In this document: in pieces, positions 1 through 11,562 of the stretch
Layout of the letters: each line of letters begins with the position of its first letter
How positions within the stretch are numbered: the stretch's first letter is position 1
Source of the DNA: Jacaranda mimosifolia
Lineage: Eukaryota > Streptophyta > Magnoliopsida > Lamiales > Bignoniaceae
NCBI GenBank assembly: GCA_018894105.1
Contig: CM032133.1
Span: 17,622,501-17,686,500, forward strand
DNA: 64,000 nucleotides
Reading direction: 5' to 3'
Notes under the pieces: generated by a model
The model's input: only the letters and a program-made list of their open reading frames with translations
What the model was told of the DNA's origin: nothing
Database searches by the model: none
Translations under genes and position numbers: made by a program

Positions 1-135
1 GTACAAATAACTTTTTTAAATAATTAATAATAAAATTAATTTACTAAATTAATCTTTTCTAATTATATTAAAGTAAAATAATTTTAAATGTGAAATACTT
101 AAATGGGTAAATTGCTATGGACCTCCCTGTGATAG

Positions 136-961
136 TAGGGGTGAGCATCGGTCGGTTCGGTCAATTAACCGACCGAACCGATCGGTTAATTCACCGAAAA
201 TGTATAAAAAAATTTAACCGTTTACTGCACCGAAATTTTCTGTTAACCGGTAAAATTAACCGAAAAATTTCGGTTCGGTTTGGATAATTTACCAATTGAC
301 CAATCTTTATTTGATATTTTTTTTCAATATAATATTATAGTTGAAACAAAAACTTAATTATTTCGATTCAAGTAAAAACAAGCAATCTAATTATTTTTAA
401 AATCATAATAAAGAACTTTCAATACTATAGAACAAGTAACATGTATTAGTAAGTAATACACCTAAAAATTGTCATACCTTTTACCCCTGTTTAGCTAGCT
501 TTTGAAGAACTTTTGAATATCTTCTAATTAGATTACAATAAGAAAAATCTAGAATTAAATAGACTCAATTCAAAAATTAAAATTTTATTTAACTGAGAAT
601 GTATTTGCATAAGTAGTTTTCTAGTAAACAATTCAAAAAGAATACAACTTGAACTTTATAAATCTAAAGCTACTCCTTATTATTTTTAGTTCACATATGC
701 TTATTTCCATATTTATATAATTTATAAAGAAAAAATCGAGCAACCTACACAATGTTTGGGAATTTATAAAAATTCGGTTAAATCAGTTTTAACCGATTTT
801 TTATGGAAAATTAACCGAACCGCACCGTTAACCGAAACTTTCTAAAAAATTAACCGTTAACCGAACCAAAAATTAACTGGACAAAACGGTTTGGTAAATT
901 CGGTTTCGGTTCGGTCGGTTAATCGGTTTTTTCGGTTAATGGAGAATTTTGCTCACCCCTA
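136..961. mobile_element. hAT-type non-autonomous element nested in the MITE
   Basis: The perfect 8-bp TSD TGTGATAG lies at 128-135 and 962-969. The 11-bp terminal repeats TAGGGGTGAGC and GCTCACCCCTA are perfect. Subterminal sequence is rich in CGGTT/AACCG motifs in both orientations (about 150-300 and 770-940), typical of transposase-binding arrays. The 830-bp interior is AT-rich with no transposase remnant. The 8-bp TSD assigns it to hAT. It is younger than the MITE it interrupts. Confidence 0.88.
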
Positions 962-1142
962 TGTGATAGTAGAAATTGGCACAAAACCCCCCTATGAAAA
1001 AAAATAAATACAAAAAACACTCTTATATTTTAAAAAATCATGCAACGAACCCCCTTGAGAGTGTTGGTGTAACTCACGCCGGGTGCGTGTGACTGGGGGT
1101 AGATTTTTATGTGTAAAAAGATAATTATACCCTTACTTATAA

Positions 1143-1173
1143 ACCGTTGAATTTTTTTTAAGATATCAACGGT
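1143..1173. other. Conserved subterminal hairpin of the Mutator-like MITE
   Basis: ACCGTTGA (1143-1150) pairs perfectly with TCAACGGT (1166-1173). The copy at 54270 has the same hairpin as AACCGTTG/CAACGGTT (54472-54479 and 54498-54505), though the loops differ. The copy at 17283 is degenerate here. Confidence 0.6.
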
Positions 1174-1295
1174 CCAGATTAATTTTCATTACATTTTTTA
1201 AAAAAAATATATTAAAAAATATGGATTGTATATAATACATATGTATAATATATAATTTAATATATATACACATATATATTATTTTTTATTTATCT

Positions 1296-1652
1296 CTCCC
1301 CCCCACCCCACCACCACCACCACCACCACCACCACCACCACCAAATCCCCCACCCCAACACACCGACTACCATGGCTGCCGGGCTAGCCGATGGCCATGG
1401 TAGACACGGCAGCCATTGAAACGGCTAGCCCGCTGCCAGCCAAAAAAAAAAAAGAAAAAGCCGGCAGCCAAAACGACCACCAGGCTGTGAAGCTGCCATG
1501 GCGGCCACTGGCCTGATCTAGCCAGATCCGGCCAATATGCATTGCTGCCATGGCTGCCTATTAGGGTTTGGGGATAGGGGCGAGGCTTGGGAAGGAAAAG
1601 GGTTTGGTGGGGGCTGGGGGTGGGGGTGGGAAGGGGGGCTTGGGAGGGGCTT
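1296..1652. other. GC-rich, G-quadruplex-prone core of MITE copy 1
   Basis: A CCA/CAC triplet run (about 1304-1342) leads into a GC-rich block with repeated CCATGG and GGCAGCC motifs. The block is split by an A-run (1441-1460) and ends in a strongly G-rich stretch (about 1565-1650) with at least four runs of three or more G. Sharp TA-repeat sequence lies on both sides. No ORF of note is present. The same plan recurs at 17955-18302 and 54640-54892. Confidence 0.6.
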
Positions 1653-1720
1653 ATATTATATATATATATGTTATATATAATTTATATATATGTATATGTA
1701 TACTATATGCATATAAGTAT

Positions 1721-2345
1721 AAATAAAAAATTTATTGTATATTTTTATAAATATTAAATATTATTTAATTTGTAATGAATTAAAGGAAATTATATATGTA
1801 TACATGAATTATAGGTATAAATAAAAGTATATATGTATATATTTATACATGAATTTATAAATAAGAAATATATTATAAATCCTTATAAATATTGAATATT
1901 ATTCAATTTGGATCAAATAAAAAATATATACATAAATTTATATATATTATATGTATAAATAAAAATATATATGTATATATACATGAATTTATAAATAAAA
2001 AATATATGTGTATATATTTTATATATAACTATAAATAAAAAATTTATTGTATATTTTTATAAATATTAAATATTATTTAATTTTTAATGAATTAAAGGAA
2101 ATAATATATATATGTATACATATATTATTTGTATAAATAAATTTATATATATATTTACATATTTATACATGAATTTATAAATAAGAAATATATTATATAT
2201 CCTTATAAATATTGAATATTATTCAATTTGGATCAAATAAAAATTATATACATAAATTTATATATATTATATGTATAAATAAAAATATATATGTTTATAT
2301 ACATGAATTTATAAATAAAAAATATATTATATATTATTTTTATAA
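1721..2345 (+). repeat. 312-bp tandem duplication in an AT-rich arm
   Basis: The sequence starting at 1721 (AAATAAAAAATTTATTG) recurs at 2033, and both copies run on through matching AT-rich text including a GAATTAAAGGAAAT-like motif and TTCAATTTGGATC. The period is 312 bp. The MITE copy at 54270 has an analogous but different internal duplication (about 242 bp, starts at 55021 and 55263). Confidence 0.7.
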
Positions 2346-3458
2346 ATATTAAATATTATTTAATATGTTATAAAATATTATATGTTAAAAATAAGTTATA
2401 TATATTATGTTATAAAAATATGTTATAATCTTTTTATAAATATTAAATATTATTTAACTTGGAATGGATAAAAAATAATTAAAGACTGTTAAAAATAATA
2501 AGTAAAATAAAAATAAAAGTGACGTAAATTTTAATTTTACTTAATGGCAAGTCTGTCTTTTTACTACTCAATGGGCATCAAACAAGAAGAGGGGGGTGGA
2601 GAGCATGATTTTGAAAAATATAAGGAGCTTTTCTGTACATTTTCTTTTAACAGGAGGGTATTATGCCCATTTCGCATATCACAGGAGGGTAAATTGCAAT
2701 TAATCCATACTTAAATTATCCTTATAAAAAAATTGATATACAATTAATAATTAAAAACTTAAACATAAGCATAAATCCTCCATCCCCAAAGATAAGCCGC
2801 CGAAGGAGCCCATACCAAAATTTATGGGAAAAAAAAAAAAAAAAGAACAGAGAGGCAGAGAAAGAAAGAAAAAAAAAGACAAAGAGTATTCTAGAGAGAG
2901 AAAATGAGGGGATATTTTCAAATGTCCTCCAAATTAACGAAAACTCACCTCACACACAACACCAAAAAAGCATATAAATTGCTTGCTTCAAATGCCCTTC
3001 TCCAACCACACCAAACTGAGCGACTAATTCTTGAAAATAAAAACCAAACTTGTAAGCACAATCAAGAATCTTAAAAAAAAAAATAGTTCAATGGATGTGG
3101 GTCACTCAATACGATGACGACAACAACGAAAATCGTTTAAAGAATTAGATATACATAGGTTGCTCAATTTGATGCCAACGGAGAAGAATTGAATGTAGAA
3201 TTTAGGGCGGCTGGTCTTTGGGGCATAGAGGGTTTTTGTTTACGTTTAAGTTCTTAATTTTTAGTTGTATATCAATTTTTTATAAGGATAGTTTAGGTAT
3301 TACACATTTAAAATTATTTTACTTTAATATAATTAGAAAAAATTAATTTAGTAAATTAACTTCATTGTTAATGATTTAAAAAAATTATTTGTATACGTGT
3401 CAATTTTTAAAAGGTATAGGATATAAAGTAAAATTATAGTTATCGGACCCTAGCCAAC

Positions 3459-3783
3459 TCGTACTATAAAAGCCAAGGATATCTCATCTGTTGTCTTTGA
3501 ACTTGAAGCTCAAATTGTAGTTAATGCAGTAGCGAGGGATGTGGTTGATAATTCTTAGTTTGGTTCAGTTATTGCTGATTATAAAGCTTTTTTTGCTAAG
3601 CTCACAAGTAGTAGGGTTTGTTTTTGTCATCATTCAGCAAATCAGGAGATTCATAGCCTAGCTAAAGTCTCTATTTCAAAGTATGAGGTTATTATGTGGG
3701 AAGATAAAATCCCAACTTATCTCTATGATGTAATCCTTTTCGAATTACAATGAATTCCCTATTTTAGTGTCAAAAAAAAAAAT
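3459..3783 (+). pseudogene. 5'-truncated LINE: C-terminal RNase H-like end of ORF2
   Basis: One frame reads DISSVVFELEAQIVVNAV, then a stop, FGSVIADYKAFFAKL, then HHSANQEIHSLAKVSISKYE and ending YLYDVILFELQ-stop at about 3752. This is the pattern of the C-terminal RNase H-like region of plant L1-type ORF2 (a HxSANxxAHxLAK-like motif near the end). A short tail and an A-run (about 3772-3783) follow. The rest of ORF1/ORF2 is absent, as expected of 5' truncation during target-primed reverse transcription. There is one in-frame stop. I could not identify a TSD. Confidence 0.7.
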
Positions 3784-3802
3784 GTAAACTTTACTATAAA
3801 AT

Positions 3803-3803
<1 letters not shown>

Positions 3804-3841
<38 letters not shown>
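3804..3841. repeat. (AC)n microsatellite
   Basis: Uninterrupted AC dinucleotide run of about 19 units, just downstream of the LINE tail. Confidence 0.95.
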
Positions 3842-3842
<1 letters not shown>

Positions 3843-4902
3843 GTGTCCATTAAGTTTGAACCCCAGCATTATACTTTATATATGAAATTTATGTCATTTG
3901 GTCAAATGCCACTCAATATAAAGATATAAATATTATCTCACAATATAAACCATTCTATCTATTCAACTTATGCCTTCAATGGGATAATTATCTCACAATA
4001 TTTTTTATATGCTTTCTTAATCAACAGAAGTAAAATATGGTTATAGAAAATAGTGTCTCGAATAGTAATTTAACTTATAAACAATACAAAAGATAATTTC
4101 ACATAGCTCTGTATTATTCTGTTTTGGTTACATACTTTTTCCTGTTATGAATCTTTTATATACATGGATAGCAAATTTTACACTTCTTCAACTTTCACTT
4201 CATAGTCGAAGTTAAAAAATGTATTCAATGGCATGTTGAAAATAGACAATAATTCACTGGTTGAATTTTTTGCTATGTCAAGCATATATTTTAATTATAT
4301 ATCCACAGTAAGTGCATTTAAAATTTGTTAAAGTTTGAATACCAAATTTTATATTTATATAAGTATGATGAAAATATTATTAAATCAATTGATCACTCAA
4401 ATATACTGAATATGATCTTTGAGATACATAATTAATCAGAATCCAAAATTGAAAATTTGTATTCTTATGTGCTGTGTATCTAAAGTGAAAGAAATTATAG
4501 GAAATTTTGCTTTTACCTACTTTATCGCGATAAAATATCATATTAGAGCCTTATGCAGCTAGAGTTGGGGTATAGTTTAGTCTCGTTTGGACAATCGCGT
4601 CAATTGAATTGAATTGAAAATCTCATTCAGTGCGATTTGGAGGCATAAAATTCAAATTATAACTATTTAATAAGAAAAAATCACGTCATTTAATATCGGT
4701 TATCACAATCTTTTTAGTAAAATGTTAATTAATAAAAATAACTTTGATTCAGTTCTGGTTGGTTCAATTTTGTCAAATCGAATCGTTTAAAAAAAAAATC
4801 ATCTCACTAGGCCAATACCCATCAATTGATAATTTCTTAATCACAGAATTCGTAATACAATAAACGAATACAACTTCAAAATTAATAATATCTATCTATC
4901 TA
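3842..4902. other. AT-rich intergenic DNA, nothing recognised
   Basis: No ORF, terminal repeat or known element end was seen. A (TATC)n run at 4891-4906 leads into the following Helitron start. Confidence 0.5.
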
Positions 4903-5413
4903 TCTATACTATTATATATAGTACAACGGTGTGGCACCTATAATTACGCAATTTTGATTCCAAATTTGGCCAAGTGGCAAATTTTTAGAATTTTGAGTTT
5001 TTTAATTAAATTCAAATTTTTTATTAATTATTGATTATTATCCTAACTGATATGATCGTATCTTATCTCTGATTTTCTTTCAACAAATAAATTTAAAATT
5101 CAAAAGGTGTTTTATGATCACCAAATTAAGGACTCCTACAAAAAAATTATTCTATAAATTTTATCCCATTAAATAAATCATAACTTATTTATATCTACTT
5201 CCACTCTTCCCCTTCTTCTTCTCCTTCTTCTTCAAGATAACTCTTTCATTCTAAATTTTCAAGTGAATTTTCATTACATTCTATCAGCGTTCATATATTT
5301 TTTTCATCTTTATATTGATTAATTTTTAATATACGCATGAGAAACATAACATCATGCATAGATGTATTTGTTGCTCAATTATCATTTAAATCTTTGTTTT
5401 TCTTTCTTTCTTT

Positions 5414-5449
<36 letters not shown>

Positions 5450-6757
5450 GAATAAATGTTTTGCTGAAATTAAAAGATATTATATCAGAATTGTAAGTAG
5501 AAGATCTATCTTTAACAATGATAAACCTAGAACATTAGAAAGTAATTTTCTTTTCAATTACTTGCAGACTACCTTACTTCTTTTTTCCATTTATTTTCAC
5601 ATCCGCTTTTATCATTTGGGGTTTTGAACCTTTACTAGACTGTGTAAAGTAGTTCTTTAAGTTGCAAGTTTTGCTCTTTTTCTTTTTTTCTTTCTTTCTT
5701 TTGTCAATTATAATAATTTGGTTTAGTTTGTAATTTATTATAATTCCTTTTTGTTGGGTTAATATTTTTGTTCAATATTCTCTAAGTTCATATGTATTTT
5801 TCTTTTCTCTGTTTTGGACTATAAATATCATGTTTGAAAGGTATCTTTTAATTCTAATTTTGGAAATTATTATTGTTATTTTGACTTTCATTATTTTGTT
5901 GTGGTTTTTATTTTTTATTTTTTTATCAAATTAATTCAATATTTTCAAGTTACCTTTGTGTAAATAATGTATGTATAATATATATACATATACATGTATA
6001 TATATGCACCGATTTTTCACTTTTCATATTTACTTGGTTTTCAGGACTACTTTTTAATTTTTTTTTTTCATTTTCATCAATTAATTGAGTTTTATTTATT
6101 CATTAAAAATCCTTTTTATTTGATTAATTAAATAATCCAAGTTTCTTTATAAATATCCTATTTTGATGTGTCACATAATTTTTATAGTTTTATCCCTATT
6201 TATAATTATTTTGTTATGCAACAAGAATTTCTTAGACAATATTTTATATATTTCTGAATTGCTTCTTAATTTAATATAGAATATTCAAACTAATAAAGAA
6301 TATGAGTATTTTGGACCAAAATAATTTTATTACTAAAAGATATTTTGAAATAGTTTAGATTTGTATTTTTTATGTGGAACAACTTGACCCAAATGAATTA
6401 CATCACGACTTGAAATCAAAGTCATTGATCCTCTACAAGATAAAGTTTGAAGTGGATAAAGTGTTGGTATATAAATATATATATATATATATTCCCTCAT
6501 ATGTTATGTATGTTGCTCTCTTCACATTAATAATTTTATTTAAAGTACCATAGCATTTTTATTTTAATGAATACTATTGAATATTACTACTTAACTATTT
6601 AAATAATAATTTCTTTTAAAAATGATAATATTTTTTATAGAATATGAAAAATTGTAATAACTTATCTGTGAAATCACAAAATATTAGTTACATATTTATA
6701 TTTTTTTAATTTATTAGTTAAGTGAATATACCGTGCATAGCACGGAATTTGCGCTAG
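4903..6757 (+). mobile_element. Helitron 1 (non-autonomous)
   Basis: The 5' end is TCTATACTATTATATA at 4903, preceded by A. The 3' end is CTAG at 6754-6757, followed by T, with the perfect hairpin CCGTGC-ATA-GCACGG (6731-6745) eight bases before it. A/T flanks, a TC start, a CTRR end and a 3' hairpin without TSD are the diagnostic Helitron signature. The interior is AT-rich with a (CT)n run at 5419-5446. No Rep/helicase sequence is visible, so it is non-autonomous. The 96-residue ORF at 5337 runs through the microsatellite and is not credible. Confidence 0.85.
5419..5446. repeat. (CT)n microsatellite inside Helitron 1
   Basis: Fourteen CT units preceded by TTTC repeats. Confidence 0.95.
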
Positions 6758-8985
6758 TACTATTATATAGTACAGCGGTGTGGGACCCACAATTGCTCAA
6801 TTTTGATTGCAATTTTGGCCAAATGGCAAATTCTTAGAATTTTAAGTTTTTTAATTACATTCAAAAAATTTCATTAATTGTTTGTTATTAAATTTGATAT
6901 TATTTATTTTATTTTTAAAGACATCTAATTTTTTGAAATTATTTTCTTAATTAGAATAATGTTCTTTATTTACCTCTAATACAAAAAATAATTGCATTTT
7001 AGCTACAAAATCTTTTCCATCTCTACTTTCAATATATGGAAGATTTCTTGATCATTTGAACTTTATAGTTTTATAAGTCTTTCATGATTTTCTCTTATCT
7101 TTAATAACTAATTTATATCTATACTACTATATATAAAGTCTTTCAAAAGTCATTTCATTAATATTCTCAAGTTCTAGCATTTTTTTTCATTCTATTCTTT
7201 GTGTCCTCTTTATTTTCTAGCATTTTTTTTCTTCTATCTCTTTGTGTGCATCTTTAGTTCATTATTTAAAGTGTTTATTGTTTATTTGATTTTATTGTTC
7301 ACCTTTTTTATTTTTTTTATTTTTATTTTTTGGTTTATTTTAGGTATATTACATGATGGAAGAGATTTTTTTTATTTAATGCAATAATTTTATTTTCAAC
7401 CTAAATAAAGTCTATCATCTAGCTTTTATTACTATTAAATTTGTAAATTTCTATATCTGTTTTGCTTACTACTAAGTTTATGTTAGCAATTCATTTTATG
7501 AGATTTATTAATTGTGCTTAATATTTTTAATTTAATTTTATTTTATTAGTTACATTTTTCTCTTTAATTATTGGTAAATCTTGTCATTTAATTTTTATTT
7601 TATTTAAATTAGAACACATTAGCATCCTTTTACTCATTTTTTGAATCAAGTTATTAATTTATTGTCAAATTTTTTAATTTTATTTTTCAATTTGCATTTT
7701 TTTTTGTTCATCTAAGTTTATAATTTTATAGGATGAGATCTATATTTTTGTTGAATATTTTCAAATTTTATTTTACTTTTTGAATATTTATAATATTAAA
7801 AGTATGTCATTTAATTTTTATTTTATATTCATAGATTTGTAATTATGTATGTATAAGTATGTATAATTCAAACTCTTTTTAAAAATTATATATACTACAT
7901 TAATAGATATTCTTAGATCCTTTTTTATTTATTTAAAAAAATTATGAGATAGTTATTTCAATAGAAAATACACCTATTAACTTTTTAAGTTTATAACTCT
8001 GTACATTATATATGGAATGTGTTCATACAAACAAACACAATAATTTTTTGCTCAAACTAATTTATGGATTGGCCATTCTTAGTTTGTGTATAAAATCTCG
8101 GTTTGTTAAAATGCGAAAGGAAGAAGTCAGAAGATCCCCACAATATTAGGGCATTAATCTAATTTTTATTATTAGTTTCAAAACATCAAGTTGAAAATAC
8201 AAGTTTTCTTCTTTATATTTTCAATGCATTGCTAGCCAAAATAGTTCATTGGCTTCAATAAAGGCTCTTTAATTTGCTTTTATTTTATTTCCATTTTCAG
8301 TTTCACCACTGTTAAAGTTAAAAAAATTAATTATAATTTTGAAAATGCAAACCAGCTCATAGTTGGACATTTTCTCTCAAAATAATAATTAGTGTAGATA
8401 TAGAAGTGAAAATGTATATGGATTTATCATTTTTATGTCTAAGAAGACGTAATTTTCAAATTATATGTATTTTTTTTAATTGTTTTGATGATAACGTATG
8501 TAATTTGAAATCGAATTTGAATTTGATTAATGCGATAATAGGAAAGATAAAATATGTTTAATAAAAATAAGTAATATTTTCAATAAATATGTATAGAAGT
8601 TGATAGTTTTTCAATTTTAAAAGAGAAAAAGAGGATTTAAAAACAAAAGCAGACAACCCCTTAGCTGTAATGGCTAATTTAAACAAGTATTGTTAATTGT
8701 CAAATAGCAAAATGTATATTTTTAATATCCTCATCCATGTAGATATACGTTGTGGGGATTTTCTACAATCCTATTTGATTTGTTTTATTTATTATTATGT
8801 AATCACTTTGTATTGTGCCAAGTGTTCATATTATTTTATTTAATTAGTAATAGATTTTGTTTCTTTAAATACTAAAAATAATTATTATTCATTTTTAATC
8901 ACATGAAGCAAAATAAATACTATTATAGAATAAATTATTTCAATATTAAAATTCATTTCGGTGCATTGGACCGGATACATGCTAG
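6758..8985 (+). mobile_element. Helitron 2, joined head-to-tail to Helitron 1
   Basis: The sequence after the CTAG of Helitron 1 is TACTATTATATAGTACAG, the start of a second copy lacking the first four bases. It ends with CTAG at 8982-8985, preceded by a decayed hairpin (CGGT...ACCG, about 8959-8974). At 7128 it contains a second canonical Helitron-like start (TCTATACTACTATATATAAA), about 370 bp in. The same internal start is at the same offset in the related copies below. No coding sequence. Confidence 0.75.
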
Positions 8986-10297
8986 TACTATTAAGCACAA
9001 TAGTGTGGGGCCCATAATTATGTAATTTTGATTCTAATTGTGCAATTTTGGCCAGATGGCAAATTCTTGAAATTTTGAGCATTTTAATTCATTTAAAAAA
9101 TTCATTATTTGTTGATTATTATCTCTAACCGATATGATTGTATTTTATCTCTAATTTTCTTCCATTTGAAATTTAAAATATATATCTATCTATACTATTA
9201 TATATAGCACAATGATATGGAACTCATAATTGTGCAATTTTGACCAAATTTTGAATTTTTAGAATTTGGGTTTTTAATTATTTAAAAATTGATTTTTAGT
9301 TATTAAATTTGATATTATTTATTCCTTTTAAAGATATCTAATTTTTTAAAATTATTTTCTTGATTAGAATAATATTTTTTTTATTTATCTCTAATATAAA
9401 AAAATTATTGCATTTATTTACAAAATCTTTTTCATCTCTACTTTCAATATGTGGAATATTTCTTGATCATTTGAACTCTATTATTTGATAAGTCTTTTAT
9501 GATTTTCTCTTATCTTTAATAACTAATTTATATCTATACCACTATATATAAAGTCTTTTAAAAGTCATTTCATTATATTCTCATGTTCTAGCATTTTTTT
9601 TTTCACTCTATTCTTTGTGTCCTCTTTATTTTCTAACATTTTTTCTTCTTCTATCTCTTTGTGTGCATCTTTAGTTCATTATTTAAAGTGTTTATTGTTT
9701 ATTTGATTTTATTATTCACTTTTTTGATTTTTGATTTTTTATTTTAGGCATATTACATGGTAGAAGAGATTTTTTTGAATTTTAATGCTATAATTTTCTT
9801 TTCAACCTGAAACCTAAATAAATTCTATCATTTAGCTTTTATTACTATTAAATTTGTAAATTTCTATATCTTTTTTGTTTCCTACTTAGTTTATGTTATC
9901 AATTCATTTATTATGAGATTTATTAATTGCACTTAATATTTTTAATTTAATTTAATTTTTATTAGTTACATTTTTCTCCTTAATTATTGATAAAATTTTT
10001 CATTTAATTTTTATTTTATTCAAATTATTATACATTTAGAGTTATAATTTATAAACTTAGAATTAGCAATGCTTGATATTCTATAACTTATTTAAGTATA
10101 AATTATGTTGAAACATAATATTTTTAATTGAAATATTCATATTATTTTATTTAATTAATAATAGATTTTCTTATGTTAAATGCTAAAAATAATTACAGTT
10201 CATGTTTTAATCACATGAAGTAAAATAAATATTATTATAAAATAAATTATTTTAATTTCAAAATAATTTTTGGTGCATCACACCGAGTACATTCTAG
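8986..10297 (+). mobile_element. Helitron unit 3 of the head-to-tail array
   Basis: It starts directly after the previous CTAG as TACTATTAAGCACAATAG and ends in CTAG at 10294-10297. GGTG and CACC flank a small loop at 10272-10284. About 204 bp in, a second family start (TCTATACTATTATATATAG) appears at 9189, and the internal TCTATACCACTATATAT start at 9533. The unit is 1312 bp. Confidence 0.7.
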
Positions 10298-11562
10298 TAT
10301 TATCATATATAGCACAATGATGTGGGACCCCTAATTGTGCAATTTTGATTCTAATTGTGCAACTTTGGCCAAATGTCAAATTTTTAGAATTTTGAGAATT
10401 TTAATTTATTTAAAAAAATCCATTATTTGTTTATTATTATCTCTAATTGATATGATTGTATCTTATCTCTATTTTTTTTTCATTCAAAATTTAAAATCTA
10501 TCTATCTATCTATCTATACTATTATATATAGCACAATAATGTGAAACCCATAATTGTGCAATTTTGACCAAATTTTGAATTCTTAGAATTTTGAGTTTTT
10601 TAATTAAATTTAAAAATTGATTTTTAGTTGTTGAATTTGATATTATTTATTCCTTTTAAAGATATCCTATTTTTTAAAATCATTTTTTTATTAGAACAAT
10701 ATTTTTTATTTATCTCTGATATCAAAATATAATTGCATTTTATCTACAAAATCTTTTTCATCTCTACTTTCAATATGTAGAAGATTTTTTGATTATTTGA
10801 ACTCTGTAGTTAGATAAGTCTTTCATGTTTTCTCTTGTCTTTAATAACTAATTTATATCTACACCACTATATATAAAGTCTTTAAAATGCCATTTCGTTA
10901 TATTATCATATTCTAGCATTTTTTTTTACTCTATTCTTTGTGTCCTCTTTATTTTCTAGAATTTTTTTCTTCTATCTCTTTGTGTGCATATTTAGTTCAT
11001 TATTCAAAGTGCTTATTGTTTATTTGATTTTATTGTTCACCTTTTTATTTTGTTTTCCTTTTTTTTTGGGGTTTATTTTAGATATATTACATGATGGAAA
11101 AGATTTTTTGAATTTTAATGATATACTTTTCTTTTCAACTTAAAACCTAAATAAAGTCTATTATTTAGCTTTTATTACTATTAAATTTGTAAATTTCTAT
11201 ATATTTGTTTACTACTTAGTTTATGTTATCAATTCATTTATTATGAGATTCATTAATTGTGCTTAATATTTTTAATTTAATTTAATTTTTATTAGTTACA
11301 TTTTCTTTCTTAATGATTGATAAATTTTGTCATTTAATTTTTATTTTATTTAAATTAGAACACATTAGCATCCTTTTACTCATTTTTTGAATCAAGTTAT
11401 TAATTTATCGTTAAATTTTGTAATTTATTTTGTAATTTGATTTTTTTTTTGTTGCTCATCTAAATTGATAGTTTTATAGGATGAGAACTATTTTTATGTT
11501 TTAATATTTTTAAAATTTATTTCACTTTAGTAATATTTATAATTTTAGAAGTATGTCGTTTA
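10298..11562 (+). mobile_element. Helitron unit 4, truncated by the copia-type relic
   Basis: It begins TATTATCATATATAGCAC right after CTAG (10294-10297). It repeats the plan of unit 3: second start at 10513 (after a TATC run) and internal start at 10858. Sequence matches the two preceding copies up to GTATGTCGTTTAATTT at about 11550-11566, where the tandem gag/LTR repeat begins. Its 3' end was not found. Confidence 0.65.

Larger units (their letters stand above)
105..2706. mobile_element. Mutator-like MITE, copy 1 (10-bp TSD), with nested hAT
   Basis: The 10-bp direct repeat ATACTTAAAT lies at 95-104 and 2707-2716. The element begins GGGTAAATTGC and its other end, reverse-complemented, begins GGATTAATTGC. 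The arms continue as C-rich sequence (CCTCCCTGTGAT near 122 and in reverse near 2680). The target site is preserved in the sister arm of the host element, where the same spot reads ATACCTAAAC without an insertion. A 9-11-bp TSD and long TIRs are Mutator-like characters. No transposase is visible, so the element is non-autonomous. The copies at 17283 and 54270 share the termini, a subterminal hairpin and a GC-rich core. Without the nested hAT, its length is about 1.77 kb. Confidence 0.85.
1..3430. mobile_element. Old long-TIR DNA element, left arm split by a later insertion
   Basis: Bases 1-104 continued by 2717-2800 read as the reverse complement of about 3205-3396, giving inverted arms near 200 bp. 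The left arm is interrupted exactly by the Mutator-like MITE at 105-2706. The right arm still shows the uninterrupted version (about 3280-3302). The interior between the arms (2800-3200) is A-rich with a purine run at 2828-2885 and has no convincing reading frame. The true left end may lie just outside the window, and the right end is near 3396-3430. Superfamily is not determinable; arms of this length suggest a Mutator-like or foldback element (inference). Confidence 0.7.
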
